A DNA stretch of 44,961 bases from an uncultured Clostridia bacterium. GTDB taxonomy: Bacteria > Bacillota > Clostridia > Oscillospirales > CAG-272. The notes beneath the pieces were generated by a model, which did no database searches, was not told the origin of the DNA, and saw nothing but the letters and a program-made list of their open reading frames with translations. The position numbers and the translations under genes are program-made. The stretch covers positions 1-44,961 of the forward strand of contig CALWTU010000114.1 in the NCBI GenBank assembly GCA_944384515.1. Direction: 5' to 3'. Positions 25,374 to 34,539 of this stretch are shown in pieces. Numbering within the stretch: position 1 is the stretch's first letter; each line of letters opens with the position of its first letter.

Positions 25374-25591
25374 TTTGGAATTGCAATCACAGCGTATTTT
25401 TTACATACTCTCGGCGTTTTTTTGCACACTTTCATTGCTTTGCGTTTATGCCGGAGCCCTCTTGGCGCGCCTTTGTACTGCTTTTATTTTAAATGAGATT
25501 TTTATCTCTGTGTACGGCAAACTGCCTTAATAATGATTTGTTGTTTATTGCTTTTCTCCTTTTTATTCTGGTTTTCGACAAATATATACAA
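25374..25591. other. Non-coding stretch, nothing recognised
   Basis: T-rich sequence with a small GAGA/TCTC hairpin around 25495-25508. No gene, tRNA or known RNA class is visible. Confidence 0.5.
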
Positions 25592-25645
25592 ATCATTAAC
25601 AAATGATATTTAATATTATTAACAAGATATGAAAATATGTCATAT
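25592..25645. promoter_or_regulatory. Two operator-like inverted repeats upstream of the liv promoter
   Basis: ATCATT (25592-25597) with AATGAT (25602-25607), and ATATGA (25627-25632) with TCATAT (25640-25645), lie just upstream of the -35 box at 25655. Their position suits activator or repressor binding, for example by a nitrogen or amino-acid regulator; no regulator can be named. Confidence 0.35.
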
Positions 25646-25654
25646 ATAAAACTG

Positions 25655-25683
25655 TTGACAAAACATATTAAAAGTTGTATAAT
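25655..25683 (+). promoter_or_regulatory. Consensus sigma-A promoter of the liv operon
   Basis: Perfect TTGACA (25655-25660) and perfect TATAAT (25678-25683) are separated by 17 bases. The leader to the livJ start is about 105 bases. Confidence 0.9.
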
Positions 25684-25795
25684 TAGAATATCTTTTTAAA
25701 AAGCGTATATAAACGGATTCTCGTATGTATAATTACAGGCTATATATCCGTGAATATACCTTAACTTAGATAAGACAAAAGAAGAGGTATTTGAA

Positions 25796-26920
25796 ATGAA
25801 AAGAACATTTAAGAAGATTGTTACGGCAATTCTTGCGGTAGCAGTTTTATCAACATCGGTATTGACTCTTGCTTCATGCGGTAAAGATTATACTGCAAAT
25901 AATACGGCATTTGTTATCGGAGGCAGCGGACCTTTGACAGGAGACAACGCATCGTACGGTATCTCAGTTCAGAACGGTGCACAGCTTGCCGTAGATCAGC
26001 TTAATAAAGGTGATATGAAGTTTAAACTCGTTATGAAGGATGACGAGGCTGCACCTGAAAATGCAAAACTTAACTATAACATTCTTTATGAATCAGGTAT
26101 GCAGGTATCTCTTGGCGGTGTAACAAGCGGTGCGGCAGAGCAGTTTGCAAAGCTTGCAGATCAGGACAGAGTGTTTACGATGACACCTTCTGCATCCGCT
26201 GACAACGTAATTAAGGATATGACAGCGTCTTTCCGTCTTTGCTTCGGTGATCCTGACCAGGGCTATCTTGCAGCAGAGTTTATTAAAGAGGGTGGATACA
26301 AGAATATAGGTGCTATCTACAATGTTTCGGATTCTTATTCTTCAGGTATTTATCAGGCATTCAAGTCTAAGATGGCTGAGCTTGGTCTTACATACATTGA
26401 AAAGACATTTGACGAGGAAAACAGCACAGACTTTACAACACAGGCAGAAGCACTTAAGGATTGCGATATTATATTCATGCCTTTCTATTACACAGAGGCG
26501 TCACTTTTTGCAAAGGCAATTGTGATGAAAAACTCTGACGCAGTGCTTTTCGGATGCGACGGTTTTGACGGCATCAAGGATCTTATTGACGGAGTTGACA
26601 ACAAGATCATGTATATCACACCTTTTGATATCAACAGTGATGATCAACAGACAAAGGATTTTGTAGCGGCATACAGAGCAAAGTATAATATGGATCCCGA
26701 TCAGTTTGCGGCAGACGCATACGATGTTGTAATGGTTCTCGCAAAGGCACTTAAGGAGGCAGGCATTACCGATTATACAATTTCTCCGAGTGAAATATGC
26801 GAACTCCTTATCGATAAAGTAACATCTGAAGGATTTTCTTATGACGGCCTTACAGGAAAAATGACATGGGATAAATCCGGTGCTTGCAGCAAAGAGCCTA
26901 ATATAGTTGAACTTAACTGA
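25796..26920 (+). CDS. livJ: Branched-chain amino acid-binding lipoprotein LivJ/LivK-like
   Basis: This 374-residue lipoprotein (lipobox LASC, C28) has the type I periplasmic-binding fold of the Leu/Ile/Val-binding family: GGSGPLTGDNASYG at the start of the mature part, QLAVDQLNKG, the hinge-side GGVTSGAAEQFA, and a C-terminal AADAYDVVMVLAKAL. It would capture branched-chain or related amino acids outside the cell and hand them to LivHM. ATG at 25796 follows AAGAGG. Four matching transporter genes follow in the usual order. Specificity within the family cannot be told by eye; some relatives bind amides, urea or aromatic compounds. Confidence 0.9.
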   Translation: MKRTFKKIVTAILAVAVLSTSVLTLASCGKDYTANNTAFVIGGSGPLTGDNASYGISVQNGAQLAVDQLNKGDMKFKLVMKDDEAAPENAKLNYNILYESGMQVSLGGVTSGAAEQFAKLADQDRVFTMTPSASADNVIKDMTASFRLCFGDPDQGYLAAEFIKEGGYKNIGAIYNVSDSYSSGIYQAFKSKMAELGLTYIEKTFDEENSTDFTTQAEALKDCDIIFMPFYYTEASLFAKAIVMKNSDAVLFGCDGFDGIKDLIDGVDNKIMYITPFDINSDDQQTKDFVAAYRAKYNMDPDQFAADAYDVVMVLAKALKEAGITDYTISPSEICELLIDKVTSEGFSYDGLTGKMTWDKSGACSKEPNIVELN

Positions 26921-26939
26921 GTTTAATAAATAAGTTTGT

Positions 26940-26964
26940 CTTCGTGGGTATTTTGCCCACGAAG
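26940..26964 (+). terminator. Hairpin between livJ and livH
   Basis: CTTCGTGGG (26940-26948) pairs with CCCACGAAG (26956-26964) around a 7-base loop, without a strong T run. An intercistronic hairpin after the binding-protein gene commonly keeps its mRNA more abundant than that of the membrane subunits, by partial termination or mRNA protection. Confidence 0.65.
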
Positions 26965-27013
26965 CACTCTTGTTATATTGGGAAAATTAAAATATATAAA
27001 GGAATGAAACATA

Positions 27014-27874
27014 ATGAGCACGATAATAGACGGACTTAGCCTGGGCGCTATATATGCACTTATAGCATTAGGTTATACAATGGTATACGGCATTGCTAAA
27101 ATGCTTAATTTTGCTCACGGTGATATAATTATGGTGGGAGCATACGCTCTTTACTCGACACTTCTGCTTGGTCAAAGTCCGGTAGTTTCGGTGTTGGCAA
27201 TAATTATTTCGATTGTAGCTTGTGTAGTGTTGGGAGTAGTTGTTGAGAGATTTGCGTACCGTCCACTGAGGGGAGCAACACCGCTTGCGGTTTTAATTAC
27301 GGCAATAGGTGTCAGTTATATGCTCCAAAGTATAGCACAGCTGATATTTAAAGCAAAATCAAGACCGGTGAGTTTCAGCATTCCCGGCACAACTTTCGGA
27401 ATACATAATTCTACAATTCTTACCCTTGTTGTGGGAACAGTAGTAATGGTAGCACTTACTCTTTTTGTAAACTATACAAAAACGGGAAGAGCAATGGTTG
27501 CGGTATCTGAGGACAGAGCAGCCGCAGAGCTTATGGGTATAAACTCTAATTTTATAATTTCACTGACATTTGCAATTGGTTCGGCGCTTGCAGCATGTGC
27601 CGCAATATTTTATCTTATGCAGATTCCGCTTGTCAATCCGACATTCGGAGCGATGCCGGGTATAAAGGCGTTTACCGCGGCGGTTATCGGAGGTATAGGT
27701 TCTATTCCGGGAGCGATGATAGGCGGCGTGCTTCTCGGTGTAGTTGAAAAAATATGTCTGAGCATACCTGCGATTGCACCGTATACAACGGCTATTGAGT
27801 TTAGCTGTCTTATAGTTATTCTTCTTGTAAAGCCTACCGGACTTCTCGGAAGAAAGCGCAGAGAAAAGGTTTAG
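27014..27874 (+). CDS. livH: Branched-chain amino acid ABC permease LivH
   Basis: This 286-residue protein has about eight hydrophobic segments and the LivH-type N-terminus GLSLGAIYALIALGYTMVYG, then MLNFAHGDI, both characteristic of the family. The coupling region AAELMGINSN and the Gly-rich AVIGGIGSIPGAMIGG near the C-terminus also fit. It forms the membrane channel with LivM. AAAGGA precedes the ATG. The LivM gene starts 9 bases after its stop. Confidence 0.93.
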   Translation: MSTIIDGLSLGAIYALIALGYTMVYGIAKMLNFAHGDIIMVGAYALYSTLLLGQSPVVSVLAIIISIVACVVLGVVVERFAYRPLRGATPLAVLITAIGVSYMLQSIAQLIFKAKSRPVSFSIPGTTFGIHNSTILTLVVGTVVMVALTLFVNYTKTGRAMVAVSEDRAAAELMGINSNFIISLTFAIGSALAACAAIFYLMQIPLVNPTFGAMPGIKAFTAAVIGGIGSIPGAMIGGVLLGVVEKICLSIPAIAPYTTAIEFSCLIVILLVKPTGLLGRKRREKV

Positions 27875-27883
27875 GGAGGGCTT

Positions 27884-29041
27884 ATGAAAAGTTATTTTTC
27901 CAATATAAAAAGCAACTTTAAATTAAAGCATTATATAAATTATATTGCAGTTGGTGTTGCTCTTGTACTTTTAACAGTCTTTTATTATTCCGGAATTTTA
28001 AAGCGTTCATCTGCCGACTTGATAACTCAGATGGGCTTTAGTATTATTCTTGCGGTATCGCTTAACCTTGTTGTGGGATTTCTCGGCGAGCTCTCTCTCG
28101 GACATGCGGGCTTTATGTGTGTCGGAGCATATATCGGAGCGTATCTTACGAACGCTATCAGCTCGGCTATCCCCTCGAAAATTTTGGTTTTGATAATTGC
28201 CGTAATAGTCGGCGGTTTGTCGGCGTCTGTTTTCGGCTTTATTGTAGGACTTCCCGCATTAAGGCTTAAAGGCGACTATCTTGCAATTGTTACTCTTGCT
28301 TTTGGAGAAATTGTGAGAAATATTTGCAAAAATCTTCCGTTTTTCGGAGGAGCGCTCGGACTTTCAACAACACCGTACGGACCGAGCATGTTTATACCGA
28401 CATTTATTATACTTCTGATTATGCTTGCCGTTGTGCAAAACCTTGTAAGATCAAAGCACGGCAGAGCGATTACCGCTATCAGAGACAATGAAATTGCGGC
28501 AAAATCAATGGGTATAAATGTCACTTATTATAAACTGTTCGTATTTGTTATTTCCGCATTCTTTGCGGGAGTTGCCGGAGTGATATACGGCGGATTTACG
28601 ACACCGATACTCTATTCCTTCTTCAGTTATAACTACTCTATTGAAATATTGGTTATGGTTGTGCTTGGAGGTATGGGTTCAATAGGCGGCTCAATTATAT
28701 CTGCGACGGTTCTGACTTATATAAACTTTGTTTTGCAGACAAAACTCTCAGGCGACCTTGCCGCACTTAAATATTTGTTCTATGCAATAATTCTTATAGC
28801 GCTTGTAATATACAGAAATGCGCCTTCACTAAAAAAATACCGTGAAAAATTCAATTTGTCAAACCTGATAAATATGATTATAAAGAAGTTTTCCAAAAAA
28901 GAGAGAGAAGAGGTCGGCACTGTTGAGTGGGACAGAGTGCCTACAAAGATTTCAACAGACGAGATTCTCTCTGCGGATTTTACTGTAACAAATTACAAGC
29001 CGGACAAACCCGACAAACCTGACAAGTCGGAAAGACCGTAG
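27884..29041 (+). CDS. livM: Branched-chain amino acid ABC permease LivM
   Basis: This 385-residue permease has the LivM signatures NLVVGFLGELSLGHAGF, LRLKGDYLAIVTLAFGEI and GGMGSIGGSI, with about nine to ten membrane segments. The C-terminal 70 or so residues form a charged cytoplasmic tail that ends in three KPD repeats (KPDKPDKPDK), an extension beyond the usual family end. GGGAGGG precedes the ATG. It pairs with LivH. Confidence 0.92.
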   Translation: MKSYFSNIKSNFKLKHYINYIAVGVALVLLTVFYYSGILKRSSADLITQMGFSIILAVSLNLVVGFLGELSLGHAGFMCVGAYIGAYLTNAISSAIPSKILVLIIAVIVGGLSASVFGFIVGLPALRLKGDYLAIVTLAFGEIVRNICKNLPFFGGALGLSTTPYGPSMFIPTFIILLIMLAVVQNLVRSKHGRAITAIRDNEIAAKSMGINVTYYKLFVFVISAFFAGVAGVIYGGFTTPILYSFFSYNYSIEILVMVVLGGMGSIGGSIISATVLTYINFVLQTKLSGDLAALKYLFYAIILIALVIYRNAPSLKKYREKFNLSNLINMIIKKFSKKEREEVGTVEWDRVPTKISTDEILSADFTVTNYKPDKPDKPDKSERP

Positions 29042-29059
29042 TTTAAAGGAGAGAAGTTT

Positions 29060-29836
29060 ATGAATGATGTTGAATATGTACTTCAAACAGAAAATTTAGG
29101 TATCTCCTTTGGCGGTCTTAAAGCGGTACAGGATGTAAATTTGAAGATAAAGAAAAAGGAAATATACGGACTTATCGGACCTAACGGCGCAGGAAAGACT
29201 ACTGTATTTAATATGCTGACCGGCGTTTATCTGCCGACTACGGGTAAATTTTTCTTAAACGGGGAAAATCTTGTCGGTTTGGAGCAGGAGCAGATAAACA
29301 GAAAGGGAATTGCGCGAACCTTTCAGAACATCAGGTTATTTAATAATATGACCGTTATACAGAATGTAATGGTCGGACTTCATAACTTGAATGAGTATAA
29401 AGCAAATCCTTTTGCGAGTATGCTCAGACTTCCGTGTCACTTTGAGGCGGAGCGCAAAATGCGGGAGCGGGCGAAAGAACTTCTTGATATCTTCGGTTTA
29501 AAGGCAGACAGAAATAATCTTGCGTGCAACCTTCCGTACGGAAAGCAGAGGAAACTTGAGATAGCAAGGGCTCTTGCAACAAATCCCACACTTCTTCTTT
29601 TGGATGAACCGGCGGCGGGAATGAACCCTCAGGAAACTGCCGAACTTATGGAAACAATCAAATTTGTCCGTGACAAATTCGATATGACAATTCTCTTGAT
29701 AGAGCATGACATGAGTCTTGTTTCCGGAATTTGCGACAATATCACTGTGCTGAACTTCGGTGTCACCTTGGCACATGGCAAGGTTGATGAAGTTTTGAAT
29801 AATCCTGAAGTGGTAAAAGCGTATTTAGGAGATTGA
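29060..29836 (+). CDS. livG: Branched-chain amino acid ABC ATPase LivG
   Basis: This 258-residue ATPase has Walker A GPNGAGKTT (40-48), Q-loop TFQNIRLF, a signature altered to LPYGKQRKLEIARAL (LivG proteins normally show L-S-Y-G-x-Q-R), Walker B LLLLDEPAAGMNP and the H-loop in LIEHDMSL. The LivG-type helical insertion after the Q-loop is present. AAAGGAGAG precedes the ATG. Its stop is one base from the start of livF, so the two ATPase genes are tightly coupled. Confidence 0.93.
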   Translation: MNDVEYVLQTENLGISFGGLKAVQDVNLKIKKKEIYGLIGPNGAGKTTVFNMLTGVYLPTTGKFFLNGENLVGLEQEQINRKGIARTFQNIRLFNNMTVIQNVMVGLHNLNEYKANPFASMLRLPCHFEAERKMRERAKELLDIFGLKADRNNLACNLPYGKQRKLEIARALATNPTLLLLDEPAAGMNPQETAELMETIKFVRDKFDMTILLIEHDMSLVSGICDNITVLNFGVTLAHGKVDEVLNNPEVVKAYLGD

Positions 29837-29837
29837 T

Positions 29838-30548
29838 ATGGCATTACTTGAAGTTAAAAATTTAGAGGTAAATTACGGATTAATCAAAGCCATAAAGGGA
29901 GTCTCATTTGAGGTAAACGAAGGAGAGATTGTGGCATTGATTGGAGCGAACGGTGCCGGAAAAACCACTATAATGCATGCAATAAACTGTATTCTTGATA
30001 AGATGTCGGGTAAAGTTTTCTTTGACGGCAAGGATATAACCCATGCCCGTGCGCATTCGCTTGTGGGAATGGGTATGTCGCAGGTACCGGAGGGCAGGAG
30101 AATATTTCAGGAGCTGACTGTTTTTGAGAACTTACAGCTTGGATATTACAGCAAGAAGGATAAGAAGAAATTTGAGGAGAAGCTTAATGAAATGTACTCA
30201 AATTTCCCGATTCTTAAAGAGCGTTCAAAACAGATAGCGGGAACACTGTCAGGCGGAGAACAGCAGATGCTTGCGATGAGCCGTGCGCTGATGTCCTCGC
30301 CTAAACTGCTCTTGCTTGACGAGCCGAGCATGGGACTGTCCCCGCTGTATGTAAATACAATTTTTGATATGATAAAAAAGGTTAACGAGATGGGAACTAC
30401 CGTTCTCTTAGTTGAGCAGAACGCTAAAAAGGCACTCTCGATTGCGGACAAAGCTTATGTGCTTGAAATCGGCAAAATGACAAAATCAGGCACCGGAAGC
30501 GAACTGTTAAATGACGACAGTGTAAAGAAAGCGTATCTCGGAGGCTGA
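29838..30548 (+). CDS. livF: Branched-chain amino acid ABC ATPase LivF
   Basis: This 236-residue ATPase has Walker A GANGAGKTT, the LivF-type QVPEGRRIFQELTV after it, signature LSGGEQQMLAMSRAL, Walker B LLLLDEPSMGLSP and an LVEQNAKKAL switch region where Gln-Asn replaces the usual His, as is normal for LivF. It completes the five-gene importer. The 25-bp inverted repeat at 30606-30667 follows. Confidence 0.93.
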   Translation: MALLEVKNLEVNYGLIKAIKGVSFEVNEGEIVALIGANGAGKTTIMHAINCILDKMSGKVFFDGKDITHARAHSLVGMGMSQVPEGRRIFQELTVFENLQLGYYSKKDKKKFEEKLNEMYSNFPILKERSKQIAGTLSGGEQQMLAMSRALMSSPKLLLLDEPSMGLSPLYVNTIFDMIKKVNEMGTTVLLVEQNAKKALSIADKAYVLEIGKMTKSGTGSELLNDDSVKKAYLGG

Positions 30549-30605
30549 TTTTCAAGTTTGTTTTCCGAGTATCAATTATTCGGGCAAAAACAAAATTTTT
30601 TATCT

Positions 30606-30667
30606 GTTAAATATAAGAACCCCCAAGCCGTGTTTAATTTTTCGGCTTGGGGGTTCTTATATTTAAC
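30606..30667. terminator. 25-bp perfect inverted repeat, bidirectional terminator between liv and mgl
   Basis: The arms 30606-30630 and 30643-30667 are perfectly complementary over 25 bp with a 12-base loop. The core is AACCCCCAAGCCG with its complement, and the outer ends are AT-rich, so each strand supplies T-rich bases after the GC stem. It lies 58 bases after livF and 56 bases from the end of the convergent mglC. Confidence 0.85.
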
Positions 30668-30722
30668 ATTAAATCTCTCAGTAAAAAGTCTTATAAAACT
30701 TCTTGACAGAGAATATTGCGCT

Positions 30723-31835
30723 TTATCTTCTTGCAAGGTATTTGCGCATATCAATAGAGCAGGCAAGGAGTATAATAGCACCTTTTATAATATAGAGCAT
30801 GTTCTGATCTATAGAAATAAAGTTCAGTCCTACAAATATAATTTGCAATAGCAGTACACCGATGACAATGCCTCCGATTTTTCCTGTTCCGCCGACAAAT
30901 GAAACTCCTCCGATAACGCATGCGGCTATGGCGTCGCTTTCATAGTTAAGACCGGTGTATGAAGCGGATGAACCTATTCTGGCACTTTCTATAAAACCTG
31001 TAATACCGTATAAGGCACCTGCAAGCATGAAAACCAAAACTATGGTTTTAAATACATTTACTCCGGAAACCCTCGCCGCATCTTCGTTTGAACCGACGGC
31101 AAACATATTTTTGCCGAATATGGTTTTGTTCCAAACAAACCACATGATAATCGTGATTATTACAGAGTAGAGCACATATTTAGGTACGCTGATTCCGTTT
31201 ATTCTGAAGAGAGTTCCGCTGATAAAATTAATATAAGAATCATCAAGTCCGGATAGTGTCTGACCGCCGTTGCTTCCTATTTGAAGATAGAGCAGTATGG
31301 CACCGAAAATAACAAGCTGAGTGGAAAGGGTAACAATAAACGGGTGGAGTCTGAACTTTGCCACAAAGAAACCGTTTACCGCACCGATAAGAGCACCTGT
31401 CGCAATTACAGCAAGTATTACTACAATAATAGGCAAAGTAGGGAGATTCGGGAACATCTTATTCATATAATCCGTGCTTTGCAGCAGAGAAGCTGTTATT
31501 ACGGCGGTAAGACCTACAGCACGGCCCGCCGAAATATCAGTTCCGCTCAGTACAATTGCTCCGCCGATACCGAGTGCTATCGGTAGTTTTGCGGCAGTCA
31601 GAGAAATAATATTAACTATAGAGGCAACGGACAAAAAACTCGGCTCAATAATGGCAATTGTAATTACGGCAATAAAAATTATGATATACATTGCATTATT
31701 TAAAAGAGCGTTGCTTATATAGGATATTTTCTCATCCGGAGTTTTGTTTTTGAAATTTTCTATACTCCCCTTTACCGATGAGGGGATAGATTTAATTTTG
31801 TTGTTTATGTTGTTAAAGTAATTTTTCATATTCAT
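30723..31835 (-). CDS. mglC: Galactose/glucose-type ABC permease MglC (RbsC family)
   Basis: This permease of 370 residues has an N-terminal cytoplasmic stretch and about eight to ten membrane segments of the BPD_transp_2 family. Visible family motifs are ISAGRAVGLTAV in the second segment and IAACVIGGVSFVGGTGKIGG near the C-terminus. I place the start at ATG 31835-31833 because AGAAGG lies six bases upstream; an upstream ATG at 31853 would overlap the end of mglA by eight bases and lacks a good ribosome site. It is the last gene of the mgl operon. Confidence 0.88.
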   Translation of the reverse strand: MNMKNYFNNINNKIKSIPSSVKGSIENFKNKTPDEKISYISNALLNNAMYIIIFIAVITIAIIEPSFLSVASIVNIISLTAAKLPIALGIGGAIVLSGTDISAGRAVGLTAVITASLLQSTDYMNKMFPNLPTLPIIVVILAVIATGALIGAVNGFFVAKFRLHPFIVTLSTQLVIFGAILLYLQIGSNGGQTLSGLDDSYINFISGTLFRINGISVPKYVLYSVIITIIMWFVWNKTIFGKNMFAVGSNEDAARVSGVNVFKTIVLVFMLAGALYGITGFIESARIGSSASYTGLNYESDAIAACVIGGVSFVGGTGKIGGIVIGVLLLQIIFVGLNFISIDQNMLYIIKGAIILLACSIDMRKYLARR

Positions 31836-31845
31836 ATTGAACCTT

Positions 31846-33342
31846 CTATACAAAACGGCTTGCCATGGCCATTATTTTTTCCTGCGTGGCTTCTTTAACG
31901 GAGAGCTCACCGCTTATCCGTCCGCCACTCATTACATAAAGCCTGTCGCATATTCCGAACAGCTCGCCCATTTCGGATGAGACGACAATTACGCCGCGTC
32001 CGTTTTGGGCAAGAGAAATAATAAGCTTATATATCTCATATTTTGCGCCTACATCTATTCCTCGTGTGGGCTCATCAAGCAAGAGCACCTTCGGATCGGT
32101 CAACAGCCAGCGTGAGAGGATAACCTTTTGTTGGTTTCCGCCTGAGAGAGCGAGAATTTTGGTTTTTTCGGACGGCGTCTTTACCTTCATTTTTTCAATA
32201 TATTCTCTTGTGGTTCTGACCATCTTTCTGCTTGAGAGCAGGGGACCGTAGCGGTAATCTTTAAGACTTGAGATAGTGGTGTTTTCAACAAGCGGCAGTA
32301 TTGAAAAAATACCGCTTTTGCGTCTTTCCTCAGTCAGGTATGCAAATCCCTCTTTTATTGCTTCTTTGGGGGATGTGACAGATAGCTCTTTTCCGTCTAA
32401 AATTATCTTTCCCGAGTTTAGTTTTCTGAGTCCGAATATAGCTTCAAACAGCTCGCTTCGACCCGCACCGTCAAGACCTGCAATACCTAAAATTTCGCCT
32501 TTTTTCAGATTTATGTTTATATCTTTCAGTCTCTCTGATCTGTCGCTGAGATTTTTTATTTCAAGCATAACCTCACCGGGCGTGTTAAGTTTTTGAGGGT
32601 ATCTCTCAGTCAGTGTGCGTCCTACCATCAGCCGTATGATTTCATCGGTGTCGATGTCCTTTGCACGCAGAGTGTCTATGATTTCTCCGTCACGCATTAC
32701 GGTAACCGTGTCGCAAATTCTCAGTATTTCTTCCATCTTGTGCGAGATATAGATTATTCCGCACCCCTCTTTTTTCAGCATGTCCGTAATCTTAAAGAGC
32801 TTTTCCGCCTCTCTCTCGGTCAGCGAGGATGTCGGCTCGTCAAGCACAATTACTTTCGCTTCGTAAGAGACAGCCTTTGCAATTTCGATAAGCTGTCGCT
32901 TTGAGACAGGCAAAGAACCTACACGGGCACGCGGATCAATTGAAATTCCGAGTTTTTCAAACAGCTCTCGGGTTTTTCTGTACATTTCCTTGTGGCTGAC
33001 TATGGGCAGTCCTCCGATTCTCGGGAATCTTCCGAGCCAGATGTTATCCATTACGGTTAAGTCCTGAGCCTGATTTAGTTCCTGATGTACCATAGCCACC
33101 CCGTTTTCCAGGGCGGCTTTTGAATTTTTGAAATCCACTTCTTTACCGCAGAGAAATATTTTACCCTCGTCCTTTTCGTAAACTCCGAAAAGACATTTCA
33201 TAAGAGTGGATTTTCCTGCTCCGTTTTCTCCCATCAGAGCGTGGATGCTTCCCGCTTCAAGAGTGAAAGAGACGCCTTTTAACGCCTTTACTCCGGGGAA
33301 ACTTTTTGATATATTTTCAAGAAAAAGAAGTGGGTGTTTCAT
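31846..33342 (-). CDS. mglA: Galactose/glucose ABC importer ATPase MglA (double ABC domain)
   Basis: This 498-residue protein carries two ABC domains, as in MglA/RbsA/XylG. The first has Walker A GENGAGKST (38-46), signature LPVSKRQLIEIAKAV and Walker B VIVLDEPTSSL. The second has the degenerate Walker A GLDGAGRSEL that is normal for these proteins, signature LSGGNQQKVILSRWL and LLLDEPTRGIDVGAKYEI. AGGAGCAA precedes the ATG. It starts 8 bases after the mglB stop and its stop overlaps the ribosome site of mglC. Confidence 0.92.
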   Translation of the reverse strand: MKHPLLFLENISKSFPGVKALKGVSFTLEAGSIHALMGENGAGKSTLMKCLFGVYEKDEGKIFLCGKEVDFKNSKAALENGVAMVHQELNQAQDLTVMDNIWLGRFPRIGGLPIVSHKEMYRKTRELFEKLGISIDPRARVGSLPVSKRQLIEIAKAVSYEAKVIVLDEPTSSLTEREAEKLFKITDMLKKEGCGIIYISHKMEEILRICDTVTVMRDGEIIDTLRAKDIDTDEIIRLMVGRTLTERYPQKLNTPGEVMLEIKNLSDRSERLKDININLKKGEILGIAGLDGAGRSELFEAIFGLRKLNSGKIILDGKELSVTSPKEAIKEGFAYLTEERRKSGIFSILPLVENTTISSLKDYRYGPLLSSRKMVRTTREYIEKMKVKTPSEKTKILALSGGNQQKVILSRWLLTDPKVLLLDEPTRGIDVGAKYEIYKLIISLAQNGRGVIVVSSEMGELFGICDRLYVMSGGRISGELSVKEATQEKIMAMASRFV

Positions 33343-33350
33343 ATTTGCTC

Positions 33351-34409
33351 CTATTCAGCTTTGGTATAAGAAGAGTAGGGAATATTTACTCTCCAGTTAC
33401 CGATAATATTGTTCTTGTCTATCAAATCAAGCTTGTCCTTGCCTTCAAGGAAATTCTTCGCTATCTGAGCTATTGTGCCTGCCATACCGTTAGCGTCCTG
33501 CTTTACGGTGCCCGCCATAACGCCGCTGTCAATCTTGTTTTTCGCGCCGTCGGTTGCGTCTACACCGAATACGGGAATGATCTTTCCTCCGGTCTTATTG
33601 TATCCCGCCTCGTTGAGTGCGGCAATAGCGCCGAGAGCCATCTCGTCATTGTTGGCAATAACAAGTTCAACCATGTTTCCGCTGCTTTCGCTGTATGCCG
33701 AAAGAATTGTCTTCATATAGTTGTTTGCTGCCGCCGTTGACCAGTTACCGTCCTGGTCTACAAGATAGCCGGATGAATTGTTTTTGTCGTAGAATTTGAG
33801 GGGACTAAGTCCGTTTTCGGCAAGAATTTTGTTTGCGTCCTCTACTGCGTATTTAGTTCTTGCCTCAGCCTCAAGGTTTCCTTGCTGACCTTTAAAGAGT
33901 ACATAGCTTATATATCCGTCACCGTTCAGATCAATTTTTTCTTTATTCTTGACAATAAAATTGCCAATCATCTCTCCCTGCATGTGACCTGCCATTTCAT
34001 AGTCTGTTCCGACAAAGACGCATTTATCATAGCTGCTTACCACCGCCTCGCTTACCGAACGGTTAAAGAAAATAATCGGTATACCGGCATTTTTAGCTTT
34101 GTTGACAATTGTCTTTGCCGCATCGTCGGAGCCGGTGTCCACGATATTTACAATCAGCATTTTAGTGCCTTTGGCTATTGCGGTATCAACCTGTTCCGTC
34201 TGAGTTGTCTGGTTGCTGTTTGCGTCGTAATTATGATAACTTATAGAGTATTTTCCGAGCATTTTGTCGAGTTCTCCTCTTACAGAAGAGATATAGGTGT
34301 CGCTGTATGTGTAGTAGAATACAGAAACATCTTCAGCATTACCGCCGCATGATGAAAAAGCAGATAAAAATACAGCGGTTATAATCGTTAAAATAATTAA
34401 TTTTTTCAT
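33351..34409 (-). CDS. mglB: Galactose/glucose-binding lipoprotein MglB
   Basis: This 352-residue lipoprotein (lipobox FSSC, C21) matches the MglB branch of the sugar-binding family: DTYISSVRGELDKML, QTTQTEQVDTAIAKG, MLIVNIVDTGSD, GIPIIFFNRSVSE, VFVGTDYEMAGHMQG, VFGVDATDGAKNKI and AGTVKQDANGMAGTI. It delivers galactose or glucose to MglAC. AAGGGGG precedes the ATG. The gene heads a three-gene operon divergent from the FAD protein gene. Glucose entering this way could be used by the ROK glucokinase at 7171-8133. Confidence 0.9.
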   Translation of the reverse strand: MKKLIILTIITAVFLSAFSSCGGNAEDVSVFYYTYSDTYISSVRGELDKMLGKYSISYHNYDANSNQTTQTEQVDTAIAKGTKMLIVNIVDTGSDDAAKTIVNKAKNAGIPIIFFNRSVSEAVVSSYDKCVFVGTDYEMAGHMQGEMIGNFIVKNKEKIDLNGDGYISYVLFKGQQGNLEAEARTKYAVEDANKILAENGLSPLKFYDKNNSSGYLVDQDGNWSTAAANNYMKTILSAYSESSGNMVELVIANNDEMALGAIAALNEAGYNKTGGKIIPVFGVDATDGAKNKIDSGVMAGTVKQDANGMAGTIAQIAKNFLEGKDKLDLIDKNNIIGNWRVNIPYSSYTKAE

Positions 34410-34482
34410 CTTTCCCCCTTAAAAATGTGTTATGGGTATTTTTAGCAAAACTCTCTGAGATATTCACTTTTTTGAAAAACTA

Positions 34483-34511
34483 TTGAAAAAAAAGCACATT
34501 TATGATAAAAT
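34483..34511 (+). promoter_or_regulatory. Promoter of the FAD protein gene
   Basis: TTGAAA (34483-34488) and TAAAAT (34506-34511) are 17 bases apart, 29 bases before ATG at 34540. No equally clear promoter was found for the divergent mglB within the 130-base gap. Confidence 0.65.
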
Positions 34512-34539
34512 CTTAACTGTATGATGGCAGGAGGGTAAA

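Noticed and set aside
30558..30851. 97-codon plus-strand frame after livF
   Set aside because: It runs through the 25-bp inverted repeat and into the antisense of mglC; there is no ribosome site.
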